Shown here one piece after another: positions 1 to 8,842 of a stretch of 40,936 nucleotides of DNA; within the stretch, counting starts at the first letter, position 1, and the number at the start of each line of letters is the position of its first letter. This DNA comes from Singulisphaera sp. GP187 (lineage in GTDB: Bacteria > Planctomycetota > UBA1135 > UBA2386): positions 1 to 40,936 of the forward strand of contig CAMBXM010000015.1 in the NCBI GenBank assembly GCA_945871815.1, written 5' to 3'. Below the pieces are notes generated by a model. That model did no database searches. It saw only the letters and a program-made list of their open reading frames with translations, and was not told the DNA's origin. The position numbers and the translations under genes were made by a program.

Positions 1-2
1 AG

Positions 3-104
3 TCGATTTTCGCTGCGTTCATCCACGGCGACCTGGCGCCGACGGCGACTTTCGTAGGCGGTCGAGCGATGAAACGCGTGGTGACTTCCGCCGCACGGCA
101 CTAA
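3..104 (+). CDS. C-terminal end of an unidentified gene (5' truncated)
   Basis: An open frame runs from the window edge to a TAA at 102-104. Its roughly 33 residues include TFVGGRAMKRVV and are written almost entirely in G/C-ending codons, as in the rest of the window. The 'FVGGR...KR' pattern resembles the closing strand of amidohydrolase-type proteins, but the piece is too short to assign a family. It lies on the same strand as the nrnA-like gene, 59 bp upstream. Seen: open frame and codon bias. Inferred: that it is a real gene end. Confidence 0.4.
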   Translation, partial: SIFAAFIHGDLAPTATFVGGRAMKRVVTSAARH

Positions 105-163
105 AGTTCGGCCCTCCACCTCCGGCGATCGGGCTGGGCGGTAGGGGACGAAAACCTCTTCGA

Positions 164-1141
164 TTGCACTCTTCACTGAAAGAACTCATCACGTCGCGCC
201 GCAGCTTCTTGCTGACGGGGCACGAGAATCCTGATGGCGACTGTCTGGGCGCGGAGGTGGCGTTGTTCCATCTGCTAAAGGCGCTCGGCAAGAAGGTTTC
301 GATCGTCAACCCCGACCCCATCGGACACCCCTTCGAGTTCCTCCTGCAGCACACGCCGTTCTCGCACTCTTCGGCGGAGAGTTCGCTGCCGCCCTTCGAG
401 GTCGCGGTGTTGCTCGACTGCTGCCAGTTGTCGCGCACTGGTGCGCTTGGCCCGCGGTTGCGGTCCTCGTCCGCTACCGTCGCCGTGATCGATCATCACG
501 TCGGCAGTGACCACGGCGACGGCACGGTGTGTTTCGTCGATCCGAAGGCCGCCGCGACTGGCGCGTTGGTGCGCCGGCTCTACCGCGCGTTCGACGTGCC
601 ACTCGGCAAGGCCGCGGCCGAGGGTGTGTTCCTGTCGCTGGTGATGGACACGGGGTGGTTCCGCTACTCGAACACCGACGTCGAAGTGTTGTCGATGGCG
701 GCCGAAATGCTGAGTGTCGGGGTCGACTCGAGTCGCCTCTACGACCTGCTCTACCGCAGGCTTCATCCCGAAACCGCGACGATGATCGCGGCGTGCCTGT
801 CGCGCCACGAACTGCGGCTCGGTGGCCGATTGGCACTCGTCGCCCTCGACCGGTCGCAGGTAGAGCGGGCCTCGGCGATCGACTTTGACACGGACTTCTT
901 GATCGATCCTCTGCGGTCGCTGAACGGCGTCGAAGTCGTTGCGATCATGAAGGAACGCTTCGACGGCGTGGTCAAGGTGTCGCTGCGCGCGAAGGGCGAT
1001 GTCGATGTGCAGCGAATCGCGTCAGCCTTCGGCGGCGGCGGCCACAAGAAGGCTGCTGGCGCGGCGATCCCCGGCGGGCTCGGGGCGGCAGTGCCGGCTC
1101 TGGAAGAACGCGTGCGCCAGGCCCTGTTGGAACTGCACTAG
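164..1141 (+). CDS. nrnA: DHH-family phosphoesterase, NrnA-type (oligoribonuclease / pAp phosphatase)
   Basis: 325 residues with both domains of the bifunctional nanoRNase/pAp phosphatase family. The N-terminal DHH domain has the metal-binding motif GHENPDGDCLGA (H20, D24, D26), an LDCC strand (D85) and the signature VIDHH (D110, H111, H112). The C-terminal DHHA1 domain has FGGGGHKKAAG at about 289-299, which binds the substrate nucleotide. Family members degrade 2-5-nt RNA and dephosphorylate 3'-phosphoadenosine 5'-phosphate in the cytoplasm. The start is a TTG at 164, since no ATG or GTG lies in frame just upstream of the first motif; no convincing Shine-Dalgarno is visible. Length is normal for the family. 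The stop is followed after 10 bp by the next gene, so this is probably the first gene of an operon running to about 5.56 kb. Confidence 0.9.
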   Translation: MHSSLKELITSRRSFLLTGHENPDGDCLGAEVALFHLLKALGKKVSIVNPDPIGHPFEFLLQHTPFSHSSAESSLPPFEVAVLLDCCQLSRTGALGPRLRSSSATVAVIDHHVGSDHGDGTVCFVDPKAAATGALVRRLYRAFDVPLGKAAAEGVFLSLVMDTGWFRYSNTDVEVLSMAAEMLSVGVDSSRLYDLLYRRLHPETATMIAACLSRHELRLGGRLALVALDRSQVERASAIDFDTDFLIDPLRSLNGVEVVAIMKERFDGVVKVSLRAKGDVDVQRIASAFGGGGHKKAAGAAIPGGLGAAVPALEERVRQALLELH

Positions 1142-1144
1142 GAG
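1141..1144 (+). promoter_or_regulatory. Shine-Dalgarno GGAG fixing the metallophosphoesterase start
   Basis: GGAG overlaps the last base of the nrnA stop codon and lies 7 nt before the TTG at 1152. It supports that start over the long upstream extension of the frame, which is antisense-like in composition and overlaps nrnA. Confidence 0.6.
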
Positions 1145-1151
1145 CTGCGGT

Positions 1152-1901
1152 TTGGCATTCGCGATCATCTCGGACCTACACAGCAACCTCGAAGCGCTCG
1201 AGGCGGTGCTGGCTCGGACCGAGATGCTCGGGGTGTCCGAGATCCTGTGTCTAGGTGACGTCGTCGGCTACGGCGCTGACCCGGGCCCGACGACGCGGCT
1301 CGTGATGCACCACTGCAAGTGGACGATTCTCGGCAACCACGACTGGGGCTTGTTCCATAGCCTCGACGACTTCAACCCACTGGCCCGCGACGCACTGCAT
1401 CTATCGCGGCGGCGACTCAAGCCGCACTGGCTGGTCCCGGGCCGGCGTGCCGCATGGGAGTTCTTGCGCAAGCTACCGGAGCGGATGGCAGACCACGGCT
1501 TCCTGTTCTTCCACGGTTCGCCGCGCGATCCGGTCATGGAGTATGTGCTCCGCAGTGATGGGTTCCTCGAGCCCGAGAAGATGAATGCGATCTTCGCGGC
1601 GATCGACCGGCCGACGTTCGTGGGCCACACGCACTGGCCGGGGATCCATCGGGGCGACTTCAAGTTCACGCAAGCGAACGACGACTGTCGCGAGTTCGAT
1701 CTGAACGGCGAGCCCTGTGTCGTCAACGTCGGCAGCGTCGGTCAGCCACGCGATGGCGATCCGCGGGCGTCGTTCGCGGTCGTCGACCGCGGCCGCGTCG
1801 AAATCCACCGCGTCGCCTACGACTTCCGCCGGACGCAGGCCAAGATCCTCGCTGCTGGGCTGCATCCGGCGCTGGCCGAACGGCTGGCGCGCGGCAAATG
1901 A
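1152..1901 (+). CDS. Calcineurin-like metallophosphoesterase (YfcE/Metallophos_2 type)
   Basis: 249 residues from a TTG start chosen because GGAG lies 7 nt upstream and the first motif follows immediately. The metallophosphoesterase metal-site series is complete: SDLH (D8, H10), GDVVGYGADP (D36), GNHD (61-64), HGSP (H121) and GHTH (158-161). This is the cytosolic single-domain phosphodiesterase architecture. Substrates in the family vary (cyclic nucleotides, dinucleotide polyphosphates, phosphoproteins) and cannot be read from the sequence. It sits between nrnA and cutA, with its stop overlapping the cutA ATG. Adjacency to nrnA would fit nucleotide turnover, but that is inference. Confidence 0.85.
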   Translation: MAFAIISDLHSNLEALEAVLARTEMLGVSEILCLGDVVGYGADPGPTTRLVMHHCKWTILGNHDWGLFHSLDDFNPLARDALHLSRRRLKPHWLVPGRRAAWEFLRKLPERMADHGFLFFHGSPRDPVMEYVLRSDGFLEPEKMNAIFAAIDRPTFVGHTHWPGIHRGDFKFTQANDDCREFDLNGEPCVVNVGSVGQPRDGDPRASFAVVDRGRVEIHRVAYDFRRTQAKILAAGLHPALAERLARGK

Positions 1902-2281
1902 CCGGTGAGCTTGCCCGCGACGATGCCGTCGCCGTCATCTTGAGTACGGCGCCGGCAGCGGCACCGCCGGGAAAGCCGGGCGCGCACGAACTGGCGCAGC
2001 TACTGCTGCAGGAACGACTCTGCGCCTGTGTCAACGTCGTGCCCGGCGTGGTTTCGCATTTCTGGTGGCAAGGTGCCATCGATCGCACCGAGGAGTGCTT
2101 GCTGGTGATCAAGACAACGCTCGGCGCCGTTGCGGCCTTGCGCCAGCGGCTCGTCGCGCTGCACCCCTACGACGTACCGGAGGTTCTGGTGCTGCCGACC
2201 GACGGCGGGCACCTCGCCTACATTGAATGGGTCGCCGCCTGTGTTTCGGCTCGTTCCGTACCGCCCGCTGGAGGAGCCTAG
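1898..2281 (+). CDS. cutA: CutA1-type divalent-ion tolerance protein
   Basis: 127 residues. The ATG overlaps the preceding stop (ATGA), implying translational coupling. The CutA core is clear: a first beta strand AVILSTA, the ERLCACVNVVPGVVSHFWWQG block, EECLLVIKTT, and HPYDVPEVLVLPTDGG with the final YIEWV. CutA proteins form very stable cytoplasmic trimers with a ferredoxin-like fold. They were named from copper-tolerance mutants of E. coli, but their molecular role is unsettled. Slightly long at the N terminus (about 15 extra residues). The next gene begins at the very next base. Confidence 0.92.
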   Translation: MTGELARDDAVAVILSTAPAAAPPGKPGAHELAQLLLQERLCACVNVVPGVVSHFWWQGAIDRTEECLLVIKTTLGAVAALRQRLVALHPYDVPEVLVLPTDGGHLAYIEWVAACVSARSVPPAGGA

Positions 2282-3853
2282 GTGGTGCCGGACGCCGAAC
2301 CCGACGTCCGGCCGATGCGGCTCCTGGTCGCGGTCGCGGTCGGCGTACTCTCGTGGTGGGCGGCGGATCTGCTCCCGTTCGCGGCAGATGCGAATCGCAC
2401 CGCTGGTGCGGTCGTCCTCGGCGTGACCGCTGCAACGATCGCGTGTTGGATGACGGCGGCGATGCCGCTTGGTGCCGCCTCGCTGTTGCCAGCGGTGCTG
2501 CTGCCGATGTTCGGTGCGGTGTCGATGCCCGAACTCGTCCGCGGCTACAGCGACCCGATCTTGTGGTTGTTCGGCGGCGGTTTCGTGCTGGCCCAGGCGA
2601 TCGAGCGCTGGGGTTTGCATCGGCGACTCGCGTTGCATGTCGTCCGCTTGGTCGGTCCGCACCCGCGTCGCTTGGTCGCAGGGTTCTTCTTGGTGGCGAC
2701 GTCCATCTCCTTTTGGATCAACAACACCTCGGTCGCCTTGATGCTGCTCCCGATCGGTTCTGCGATCGTCGATCGCGCGCATGTCGGCAAGCAACTCAGC
2801 GAGCGGCATGCGGCGAACTTCGGCGCCGGCATCATGTTGGCGATCGCCTACGGGGCTTCGATCGGCGGCATGGGCACTCCCATCGGTACCGCGCCCAACC
2901 TCGTCTTCTTCCTCAATTACCAACCGTTGGTTGAACGCGGCGCCCCGCCGATCTCGTTCCTGCAGTGGATGCTCGCGTTTGCGCCCTTTGCGTTGCTGCT
3001 GACGGCGATCTTCACCTGGTGCCTCACGCGGTTCGTGCTGCCATTGCCGAGCGGACCGCTGACTGGTGGCGAAGCGATCGTCGCAAAAGCGCGCGCGCAG
3101 GGGCCGATGACCACGCCGGAGCGGCGCGTCGCCTGGCTGTTCTCGGCCGCGGTGTTGTTGTGGATCACGCGTGGCGACGTGCGGCTCTCGAGCGAGACGG
3201 TGGTGCACGGCTGGGCTCACTATCTGCGACCGACGGGCAGCAAGGACGACTTCTTGCCCGACGGCCTCGTTGCGATCCTGGTCGCCATCGCCGCGTTCGT
3301 GATCCCGTCCGGCGCTGCAAGGCACGAGCCGCGCTACCTCATGAACTGGGCAACGGCGCAGAAGCTGCCGTTCGACATCCTGTTCCTCCTCGGCGCTGGC
3401 ATTGCGCTCGCGCGTGCCTTCGAGCCGACCGGGGTGTCGCGGGCCTTCGGCGATCTGTTGCAGCCTCTGATCGGTTCGACGCCGCCGCTGTTGCTCGTGA
3501 CCGTTGTCTGCATCGCGATCCTGTTGTTGTCCGAGATTGCTAGCAACACCGCGATTGCCTCGCTGTTTCTGCCGATCCTGGCGCAAGGCGCGATCGCTGC
3601 CGACCTGGATCCGCGCATCCTCATGCTGCCTGCGGCACTGGCCGCGAGCTGTGGCTTCATGCTTCCGATCGCGACTCCGCCGAACACGATTGTGTTCGCC
3701 AGCGGTCACGTACGAATGGGGCAGATGGCTCGAGCAGGTTTCGTACTCGACGTGCTTTCGATCGTGTTGTTGATCGCGATGCTCTGGCTCTGGGTGTTCC
3801 CGATCCTCGGTATCGATCCATCCGCGAGGCCCGCATGGTTGCCACCGAAGTGA
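2282..3853 (+). CDS. SLC13/DASS-family sodium:anion symporter
   Basis: 523 residues and highly hydrophobic, with about 11-12 membrane segments. Hallmarks of the divalent-anion:sodium symporter family are present. The first half has an NNTSVALMLLPIG motif (about residue 147) followed by GGMGTPIGTAPN (about 195-206). The second half has the pseudo-repeat SEIASNTAIASLF (about 417) and IATPPNTIVFASG (about 463-475). These SNT and TP loops form the sodium and carboxylate/sulfate sites in structures of VcINDY. The substrate cannot be deduced: dicarboxylate, citrate or sulfate are possible. The GTG start immediately follows the cutA stop, so coupling is likely. Its end overlaps the next gene by 19 bp. 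Confidence 0.9.
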   Translation: MVPDAEPDVRPMRLLVAVAVGVLSWWAADLLPFAADANRTAGAVVLGVTAATIACWMTAAMPLGAASLLPAVLLPMFGAVSMPELVRGYSDPILWLFGGGFVLAQAIERWGLHRRLALHVVRLVGPHPRRLVAGFFLVATSISFWINNTSVALMLLPIGSAIVDRAHVGKQLSERHAANFGAGIMLAIAYGASIGGMGTPIGTAPNLVFFLNYQPLVERGAPPISFLQWMLAFAPFALLLTAIFTWCLTRFVLPLPSGPLTGGEAIVAKARAQGPMTTPERRVAWLFSAAVLLWITRGDVRLSSETVVHGWAHYLRPTGSKDDFLPDGLVAILVAIAAFVIPSGAARHEPRYLMNWATAQKLPFDILFLLGAGIALARAFEPTGVSRAFGDLLQPLIGSTPPLLLVTVVCIAILLLSEIASNTAIASLFLPILAQGAIAADLDPRILMLPAALAASCGFMLPIATPPNTIVFASGHVRMGQMARAGFVLDVLSIVLLIAMLWLWVFPILGIDPSARPAWLPPK

Positions 3854-5562
3854 ATCCGACCTCACCGCGCCCGTCGTCGGCCAGCGGCCTCGTGCGGCTC
3901 TGGCTCGGGAGTTTCTTGCTGCTGCTTTGCGTCGCCTATGGCAACCTCGAGTCGATCGATACTGCCATCACGATGCAAGGCGCGCGTGCCCTCGTCCGGC
4001 GTGGCGACTCCGGTCTCTTGCGCGCGCAAGACGGTGGCGATTCGCTCGCTGAGACAGCGGCCGCCGACTACATCGCCGCACACAGTGGCGTCGCCTTCGG
4101 GAAGACCGGCATCGATGGGACGCACCAGTACGTCTGGTTCCCGGTTGGTCACCTGTGGCTGATGGCGCCGATCGTGGCGATCGGCGAGCGCCTTGCCGCG
4201 GCAGTGCCCGAGATCGAGGCACGATTCGCTGCACGAGCAGGTGACCAGTACTACGAAGGGCAGTTCGTCGTGCCGCAAGGTCTGGTCGCGCTCCTCTTGC
4301 CGGCGCTGTTCGGCGCCTCGACGATCGTGCTGTTGTGGGGTCTCGCCCGGGCTCTTGGGTGCACGGCACGGCAGTCCTTGTTGTGCGCGGGGTCGATTGC
4401 GTTGACGACGCAGTGCTTCCCGTTGTTGCGCGAGACGTTGTCAGACGGCCCGGGGCTCACCTTCCTGCTGGGGGCGCTGTTTGCCGTCGTGCGAGCTACC
4501 GCCGAAGGGCAACGCCAGGTCGCGTCGTGGACGATGGCCTTCGGTGGCGCCTGCGCCGGGGCGGCCGTGTTGACGCGCTATCAGCACGCCTTCCCGGTCA
4601 TGGCCTTGGCTGCGGCACTCGGGCTCGCCGCGTGGCGCCACCGGACGTGGATGTCGCTGTTTGCATTCGCGCTGGGGGGTGTGCCCATGGCCGTGCTGCT
4701 ATTCGCGGTCAATGTCGCTCGGTTTGGTGCACCCCTTACGACCGGTTACCCACCGCCGTTGTCGTGGTTCGACACGCCGCCGTGGCAAGGTCTGCCGAAG
4801 ATCCTCTTTGCTGCTGGCAAGGGCATCCTCTGGTTCTCGCCGCTGCTGTGGATCGCCCTCCGCGGCGCCGTGTCACGCGCGGTAGTGCCGCAGTTGCGCG
4901 GACTCGCGTGGTTGATGCTCGCGATCCCAGTTTTGATGTTCAGTTGCACCAACGGCTGGCAGTCAGGCCAATGTTGGGGCGTGCGCTACGTGACCGGCGG
5001 CGTGGTGGCGTTCTTGGCGATCGTGCTGCCGCAGCTGCGCCCGTGGCAGCGCTGGCCACGTACCTTCGCGGCGATGTTGGTGATCGGTTCGCTGGTCAGT
5101 GTCACCAGTCTGCTGGCGCCAACACGCGGCCACAACCAACTGGCGGGGCAAGCTGTGTTGGCCTTCTATGAGCAGGCCCATGCACGCTCGGAGATCTCCG
5201 ATGTGGATCTGGAGTCTGTGCGCCTCGACCAGGCCGATCGTTTCTTCACGCTGCCGCGGTGGAGCCCGCTGCACGCGAATTGGACCTACGCGTTGCAGAT
5301 CCTGCGCGGAGAGTTCGAGACCGAAGACGGTGCGCCCAAGAACGGAGCGCAGCACACGATCGAGCCGATCTTCTCGGTGACCACCAACGACGCCCTGCTG
5401 GGCCGCGCGCCAATCCACTTCGAGGATCGCGGCTTTCGCTGGTTCGCGTTCGTCTTCTGGGGCGAACTACTCGCGCTGCCGTGGTGGTTGTTGCTGTTGC
5501 CACCGCTGCTCGCCGGGGCCTTCCTGTTGCGGCTCGCCGTGCGTCGGCTGTCGGATTTCTGA
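3835..5562 (+). CDS. Polytopic membrane protein, GT-C-like (GT39-type) glycosyltransferase candidate
   Basis: 575 residues with about 11 hydrophobic segments. After a short cytoplasmic N terminus and TM1 (about 21-39) comes a periplasmic loop beginning NLESIDTAITMQGARALV. The acidic residues here sit where GT-C enzymes keep their catalytic or metal-binding Asp, and are followed by an amphipathic 'ARxL..G' helix. Later segments include a long loop with VWFPVGHLWLMAP and an LTRYQHAFPV helix. The C-terminal soluble piece (about 445-535) is followed by a last TM. GT-C enzymes transfer sugars from polyprenyl carriers at the outer face of the inner membrane; that role is inferred from architecture only. 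It overlaps the upstream transporter by 19 bp, so it is probably co-translated. Confidence 0.6.
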   Translation: MVATEVNPTSPRPSSASGLVRLWLGSFLLLLCVAYGNLESIDTAITMQGARALVRRGDSGLLRAQDGGDSLAETAAADYIAAHSGVAFGKTGIDGTHQYVWFPVGHLWLMAPIVAIGERLAAAVPEIEARFAARAGDQYYEGQFVVPQGLVALLLPALFGASTIVLLWGLARALGCTARQSLLCAGSIALTTQCFPLLRETLSDGPGLTFLLGALFAVVRATAEGQRQVASWTMAFGGACAGAAVLTRYQHAFPVMALAAALGLAAWRHRTWMSLFAFALGGVPMAVLLFAVNVARFGAPLTTGYPPPLSWFDTPPWQGLPKILFAAGKGILWFSPLLWIALRGAVSRAVVPQLRGLAWLMLAIPVLMFSCTNGWQSGQCWGVRYVTGGVVAFLAIVLPQLRPWQRWPRTFAAMLVIGSLVSVTSLLAPTRGHNQLAGQAVLAFYEQAHARSEISDVDLESVRLDQADRFFTLPRWSPLHANWTYALQILRGEFETEDGAPKNGAQHTIEPIFSVTTNDALLGRAPIHFEDRGFRWFAFVFWGELLALPWWLLLLPPLLAGAFLLRLAVRRLSDF

Positions 5563-5626
5563 TCAAGTCGCGGGCCCACGTGGATCGATACGGGACTCAC
5601 GGTCTCCCCCCGAGATCCCCTCCCCG

Positions 5627-7213
5627 ATGACGATCCTCACGCTGTTGTTCATCGCCACGTTGGCGCAGGACCCGACTCCTACGGGCGTGCATGTCGAGCT
5701 GCCGGTCCCCGAGCAGCAGGGTCTGCGGCTCGATCAGATCGAATTGCACGGCGGCGAAGTGCTCGAAGGCCGCATCGTCACCGAGGTGGGCAGCTTCGTG
5801 GAGATCGAGCTCGCGCCAGGTGCCGTCGTTGGCTTCCGCTTGGCGCAGGTCGCTGCGATTCGGCGCGGCCAGGGTGCTGTGGCGGCTCCCAAGGAGCCTG
5901 CCATGTCGACTCGTGACGAGTGGTTCACGCTGCACGATGGGACCGGCGCTGCGATTGGATCCTTGCACAGCACCGTGACGCCATGTGGCGATCGCGGGAC
6001 TCGCGTCTGCGAGGAGTGGGAGTTCTTGAAGGGCAAGCAGACCTTTCAGATCACCGTGTTCGCGGATGCCGATCCGACGCTGCGGCCGCGCAGTTGCTAC
6101 TTCCGGGAGCGCATCCTCGAGGACACTGCGATCGTCTCGCCGCTCGATCCGATGGCGCGCACTCTGCGGGTGCGAGCCGAACGCATCGTCGAAGCGCGAG
6201 TGCAAGAGGGCGAGCTTCTGGTGCATAGCTTGACCGTTGACGGCCCGAGCGAGCGCCGTGTGCAGTTTCCAAGTGGCGCGACCTTTCCATTGCTGGCGCG
6301 CGCCAAGCCCGATGGCTCCGCGAGTCGCACTCGAACCGGTCAAGTCCTGGTGTTCGATCCAGCGCTCGACGATCTGCGCACAATCGACTTCTTGGCTGAG
6401 CGCACGCGTCGCATCGCCATCGATGGCGTGGAGACCGCGGTCGACGAGATGGTGGAAATCGGCACCGAGGGCAGCAACGCCACTTGGCGCGATGCCAGCA
6501 TCGGCATCGTGCGCCGCGAGATCGCGGGCCCGGCCCTGGTAGCCGTTCGCAGCAATCGCGAAGAAGCGCGCGCGACGAGCTCCGTACAGGCGCTGCCGAA
6601 GCCGTTCGTCGCCGAAGCCGGCGGCCGCTTTGGCTTGTGGCTGCCAAATCCAGCTTGGCGCCCGCAACAACAGCCCATCGGTACGGTGGCGCTGATCTGC
6701 GATCTGCATTCGGCGGCGATCACCATGACGTTGCTCGATCATCTCGACCGCGGCACGCCGCTCGCCACCGCGGCGGCCGCCGTGGAGCGCTGGTCGCAGC
6801 TGCTGCATCCGCAGTTGACCGTGCACTCGCAATCGCTCTGCACCGTGCGCGGGGCGCCGGCAGTGCAACTCGACTCTCGCGGTGGCACCGGCTTGGCCGA
6901 GGAAGTCGCGCGGATGTTCGTGCTGTCGTCGGGCACCGGGTTCTTGGTGCTGCGCTGTTCTGCACCTGCTGCGTCCTGGATGGAACTCGAAGCGGACTTT
7001 GTTGCTGCGGCTGGGCGTCTGGAGTTGTCACCTGCTGCAGTCGCATCGCTCGACGGGCAGACACCCATGTCCCCGTTGCACCCAGAAGTCTCAGCGTTGC
7101 GCGCTGCCGCAGTACACCTGGGCGCGGTGGAGAAAGCCCCACTCGAAGCAGACGCCAGAAAGTCGAAGAAGGGTCGCGTGCGGGTGCCGAGTCAGATCGG
7201 CGACGGCCGGTAG
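5627..7213 (+). CDS. Secreted protein of unknown function with N-terminal small beta module
   Basis: 528 residues. A short signal peptide (MTILTLLFIATLAQ, probable cleavage near DPT) leads into a compact beta module at about 35-85. Its pattern 'ELHGGEVLEGRIV...VEIELAPGAVVGFRLAQVAAI' resembles SH3/Sm-like segments seen at the N termini of planctomycete secreted proteins, and a comparable segment opens the secreted protein at 20065-21309. The remainder is mixed alpha/beta with no TM or catalytic motif I recognise; the tail is basic (KSKKGRVRVPSQ). It starts 64 bp after the GT-C-like gene and converges on comM with only 4 bp between the stop codons. Function unknown. Confidence 0.8.
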   Translation: MTILTLLFIATLAQDPTPTGVHVELPVPEQQGLRLDQIELHGGEVLEGRIVTEVGSFVEIELAPGAVVGFRLAQVAAIRRGQGAVAAPKEPAMSTRDEWFTLHDGTGAAIGSLHSTVTPCGDRGTRVCEEWEFLKGKQTFQITVFADADPTLRPRSCYFRERILEDTAIVSPLDPMARTLRVRAERIVEARVQEGELLVHSLTVDGPSERRVQFPSGATFPLLARAKPDGSASRTRTGQVLVFDPALDDLRTIDFLAERTRRIAIDGVETAVDEMVEIGTEGSNATWRDASIGIVRREIAGPALVAVRSNREEARATSSVQALPKPFVAEAGGRFGLWLPNPAWRPQQQPIGTVALICDLHSAAITMTLLDHLDRGTPLATAAAAVERWSQLLHPQLTVHSQSLCTVRGAPAVQLDSRGGTGLAEEVARMFVLSSGTGFLVLRCSAPAASWMELEADFVAAAGRLELSPAAVASLDGQTPMSPLHPEVSALRAAAVHLGAVEKAPLEADARKSKKGRVRVPSQIGDGR

Positions 7214-7217
7214 GCAG

Positions 7218-8753
7218 TCAAACCGACATGGGGGCTCGCGCGAAGCCGCGGAGCGCCGCAGCCTCCAATGCGTCTTCTGGCCGCAGGTCTTGGCGATCGT
7301 CGAGATCTGCGAGAGTCCGAGCCACCCGCAACAGCCGCACGCGAGCTCTGCCGCCGGCACGAGTCAATCGCAGTACGCGTTCGATGGCGTCTTCGACCTC
7401 GGCGTCGTTGCCGCACGCTCGTTCGAGCTGATTGTCGGCCAGATGCGCGTTGACGATGGCCTTGCCACCGCAGCGTGCGTTGCGTTCGAGTTGTCGCGTT
7501 CGGGCTCGCTCGATGCGTAGGCTCCACTCGGCGGTGCTGTCACGTGGCTCTCGTGGCCCGCGCAGAACGGACGGATCGAGGGCCGGAACTTCGACCTGCA
7601 AGTCCAAGCGGTCGAGCAGTGGGCCCGATAGTCGCGACCGGTAGCGGTGGATTGCCGACGGTGTGCAGGTGCACGGCCGACTCGGGTGGCCGTAGAACCC
7701 GCATGGGCAGGGGTTCATGGCGGCGACCAGCATGAAGGCGGCCGGCATGGTCACCGTGCCGCGCGCGCGGCCAACGGTGACGATCCCATCTTCGAGTGGC
7801 TGGCGCAGCGCTTCGAGGGCATCGCGCCGGAACTCGGGCAACTCATCGAGGAACAGCACGCCGCAGTGAGCGAGCGTTGCTTCGCCGGGGCGCACCTCGG
7901 CGCCGCCGCCCAGGAGGCTCGCGCTCGAACTCGTGTGGTGCGGCGCGCGCAGCGGGCGAGTGGTTGCCAACGGCTCGGGCAGACCCGCGGCGGCGTGCAC
8001 TTGCAGGATGGCGAGGCGTTCGCCGTGGCTCGGGGTCGGGAGCAACCCGGGAAGCCGGCGGCAGAGAGCGCTCTTGCCGCTGCCGGGCGGGCCGACAAAC
8101 AGGACGTTGTGGCCGCCAGCCGCGGCGACGCACAACGCGCGTTTGGGGGTTTCATGGCCGCGGATGTCGCTGAGATCGATCGTCGAGGGCACTCGCACAG
8201 AGGGATGCGCGGTGACCGGATCGAGTTCGCGACGTCCGGCGACCCAATAGATCGCATCGGCAAGCGTCTCGGCGCCGAGGACACGGAGTCCATCGATGCC
8301 GGCGCATCGGCTTGCGTCCACGGTGCTGCACAGCAGTGTGTGCAGTCCGCGAGCCCGCGCCATCAGCGCGATGCTCACGGCACCTCGTGCCGGCAGGAGC
8401 TGTCCGCGGAGGGACACTTCGCCGCAGGCGCAGAGGCCCAGCGTGCGAGATGGCGCAAACATGCCGCCCGCGCCAGCAAGTGCCAGGGCGAGCGGCAGGT
8501 CGAAGCCCGAGCCGCTCTTGCGCATCGAGGCCGGCGCGAAGTTGACGGTGGTTACGCCCCTTGGCGTCGGCAGGGCGAGGCAGAAGAACGCGTTGAGCAC
8601 GCGATGATAGGCCTCGCGGACTGCGGCATCGACGAGGCCGAGGATGCGTGGCGTGCCGTCGCTGGCCGACCGCGCGGTGGCCTCGACGGTGATCGGCTCG
8701 GCATCGACGCCGACGACCATGCCGGTCGTGATCGTGACGGTAGGTGGGTGCAC
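7218..8753 (-). CDS. comM: YifB/ComM-family Mg-chelatase-like AAA+ ATPase
   Basis: 511 residues, the usual ComM length. Domain order: an N-terminal Lon-protease-like fold (about 1-175, ending near DAIYWVAG), then an AAA+ core with Walker A GPPGSGKS (221-228), the RAPHHTSS loop (269-276), Walker B GVLFLDELPEF (298-308), and the NPCPCG cysteine motif (347-352) followed by CTCTP, typical of YifB. The C terminus is the Mg-chelatase lid domain. In Vibrio cholerae ComM is a hexameric branch-migration helicase that helps integrate transforming DNA; in other phyla its role is less clear. It lies 89 bp downstream of a receiver-like gene on the same strand and could be co-transcribed with it. A start at M12 is also possible. 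Confidence 0.95.
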   Translation of the reverse strand: MHPPTVTITTGMVVGVDAEPITVEATARSASDGTPRILGLVDAAVREAYHRVLNAFFCLALPTPRGVTTVNFAPASMRKSGSGFDLPLALALAGAGGMFAPSRTLGLCACGEVSLRGQLLPARGAVSIALMARARGLHTLLCSTVDASRCAGIDGLRVLGAETLADAIYWVAGRRELDPVTAHPSVRVPSTIDLSDIRGHETPKRALCVAAAGGHNVLFVGPPGSGKSALCRRLPGLLPTPSHGERLAILQVHAAAGLPEPLATTRPLRAPHHTSSSASLLGGGAEVRPGEATLAHCGVLFLDELPEFRRDALEALRQPLEDGIVTVGRARGTVTMPAAFMLVAAMNPCPCGFYGHPSRPCTCTPSAIHRYRSRLSGPLLDRLDLQVEVPALDPSVLRGPREPRDSTAEWSLRIERARTRQLERNARCGGKAIVNAHLADNQLERACGNDAEVEDAIERVLRLTRAGGRARVRLLRVARTLADLDDRQDLRPEDALEAAALRGFARAPMSV

Positions 8754-8842
8754 AGCCCTTCTGTGCGAGGAAGGGCCTCGCGGTTACGCGCGAAGTTGCG
8801 GATCGGGCTTGCGAGCCGATGCCACTCGCCTGCGCGTTGGCC

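Noticed and set aside
2000-3865. 621-codon open frame on the minus strand
   Set aside because: Antisense to cutA and the SLC13 transporter; composition dominated by Arg, Gln, His and Asp with no motif, typical of the shadow of high-GC3 genes.
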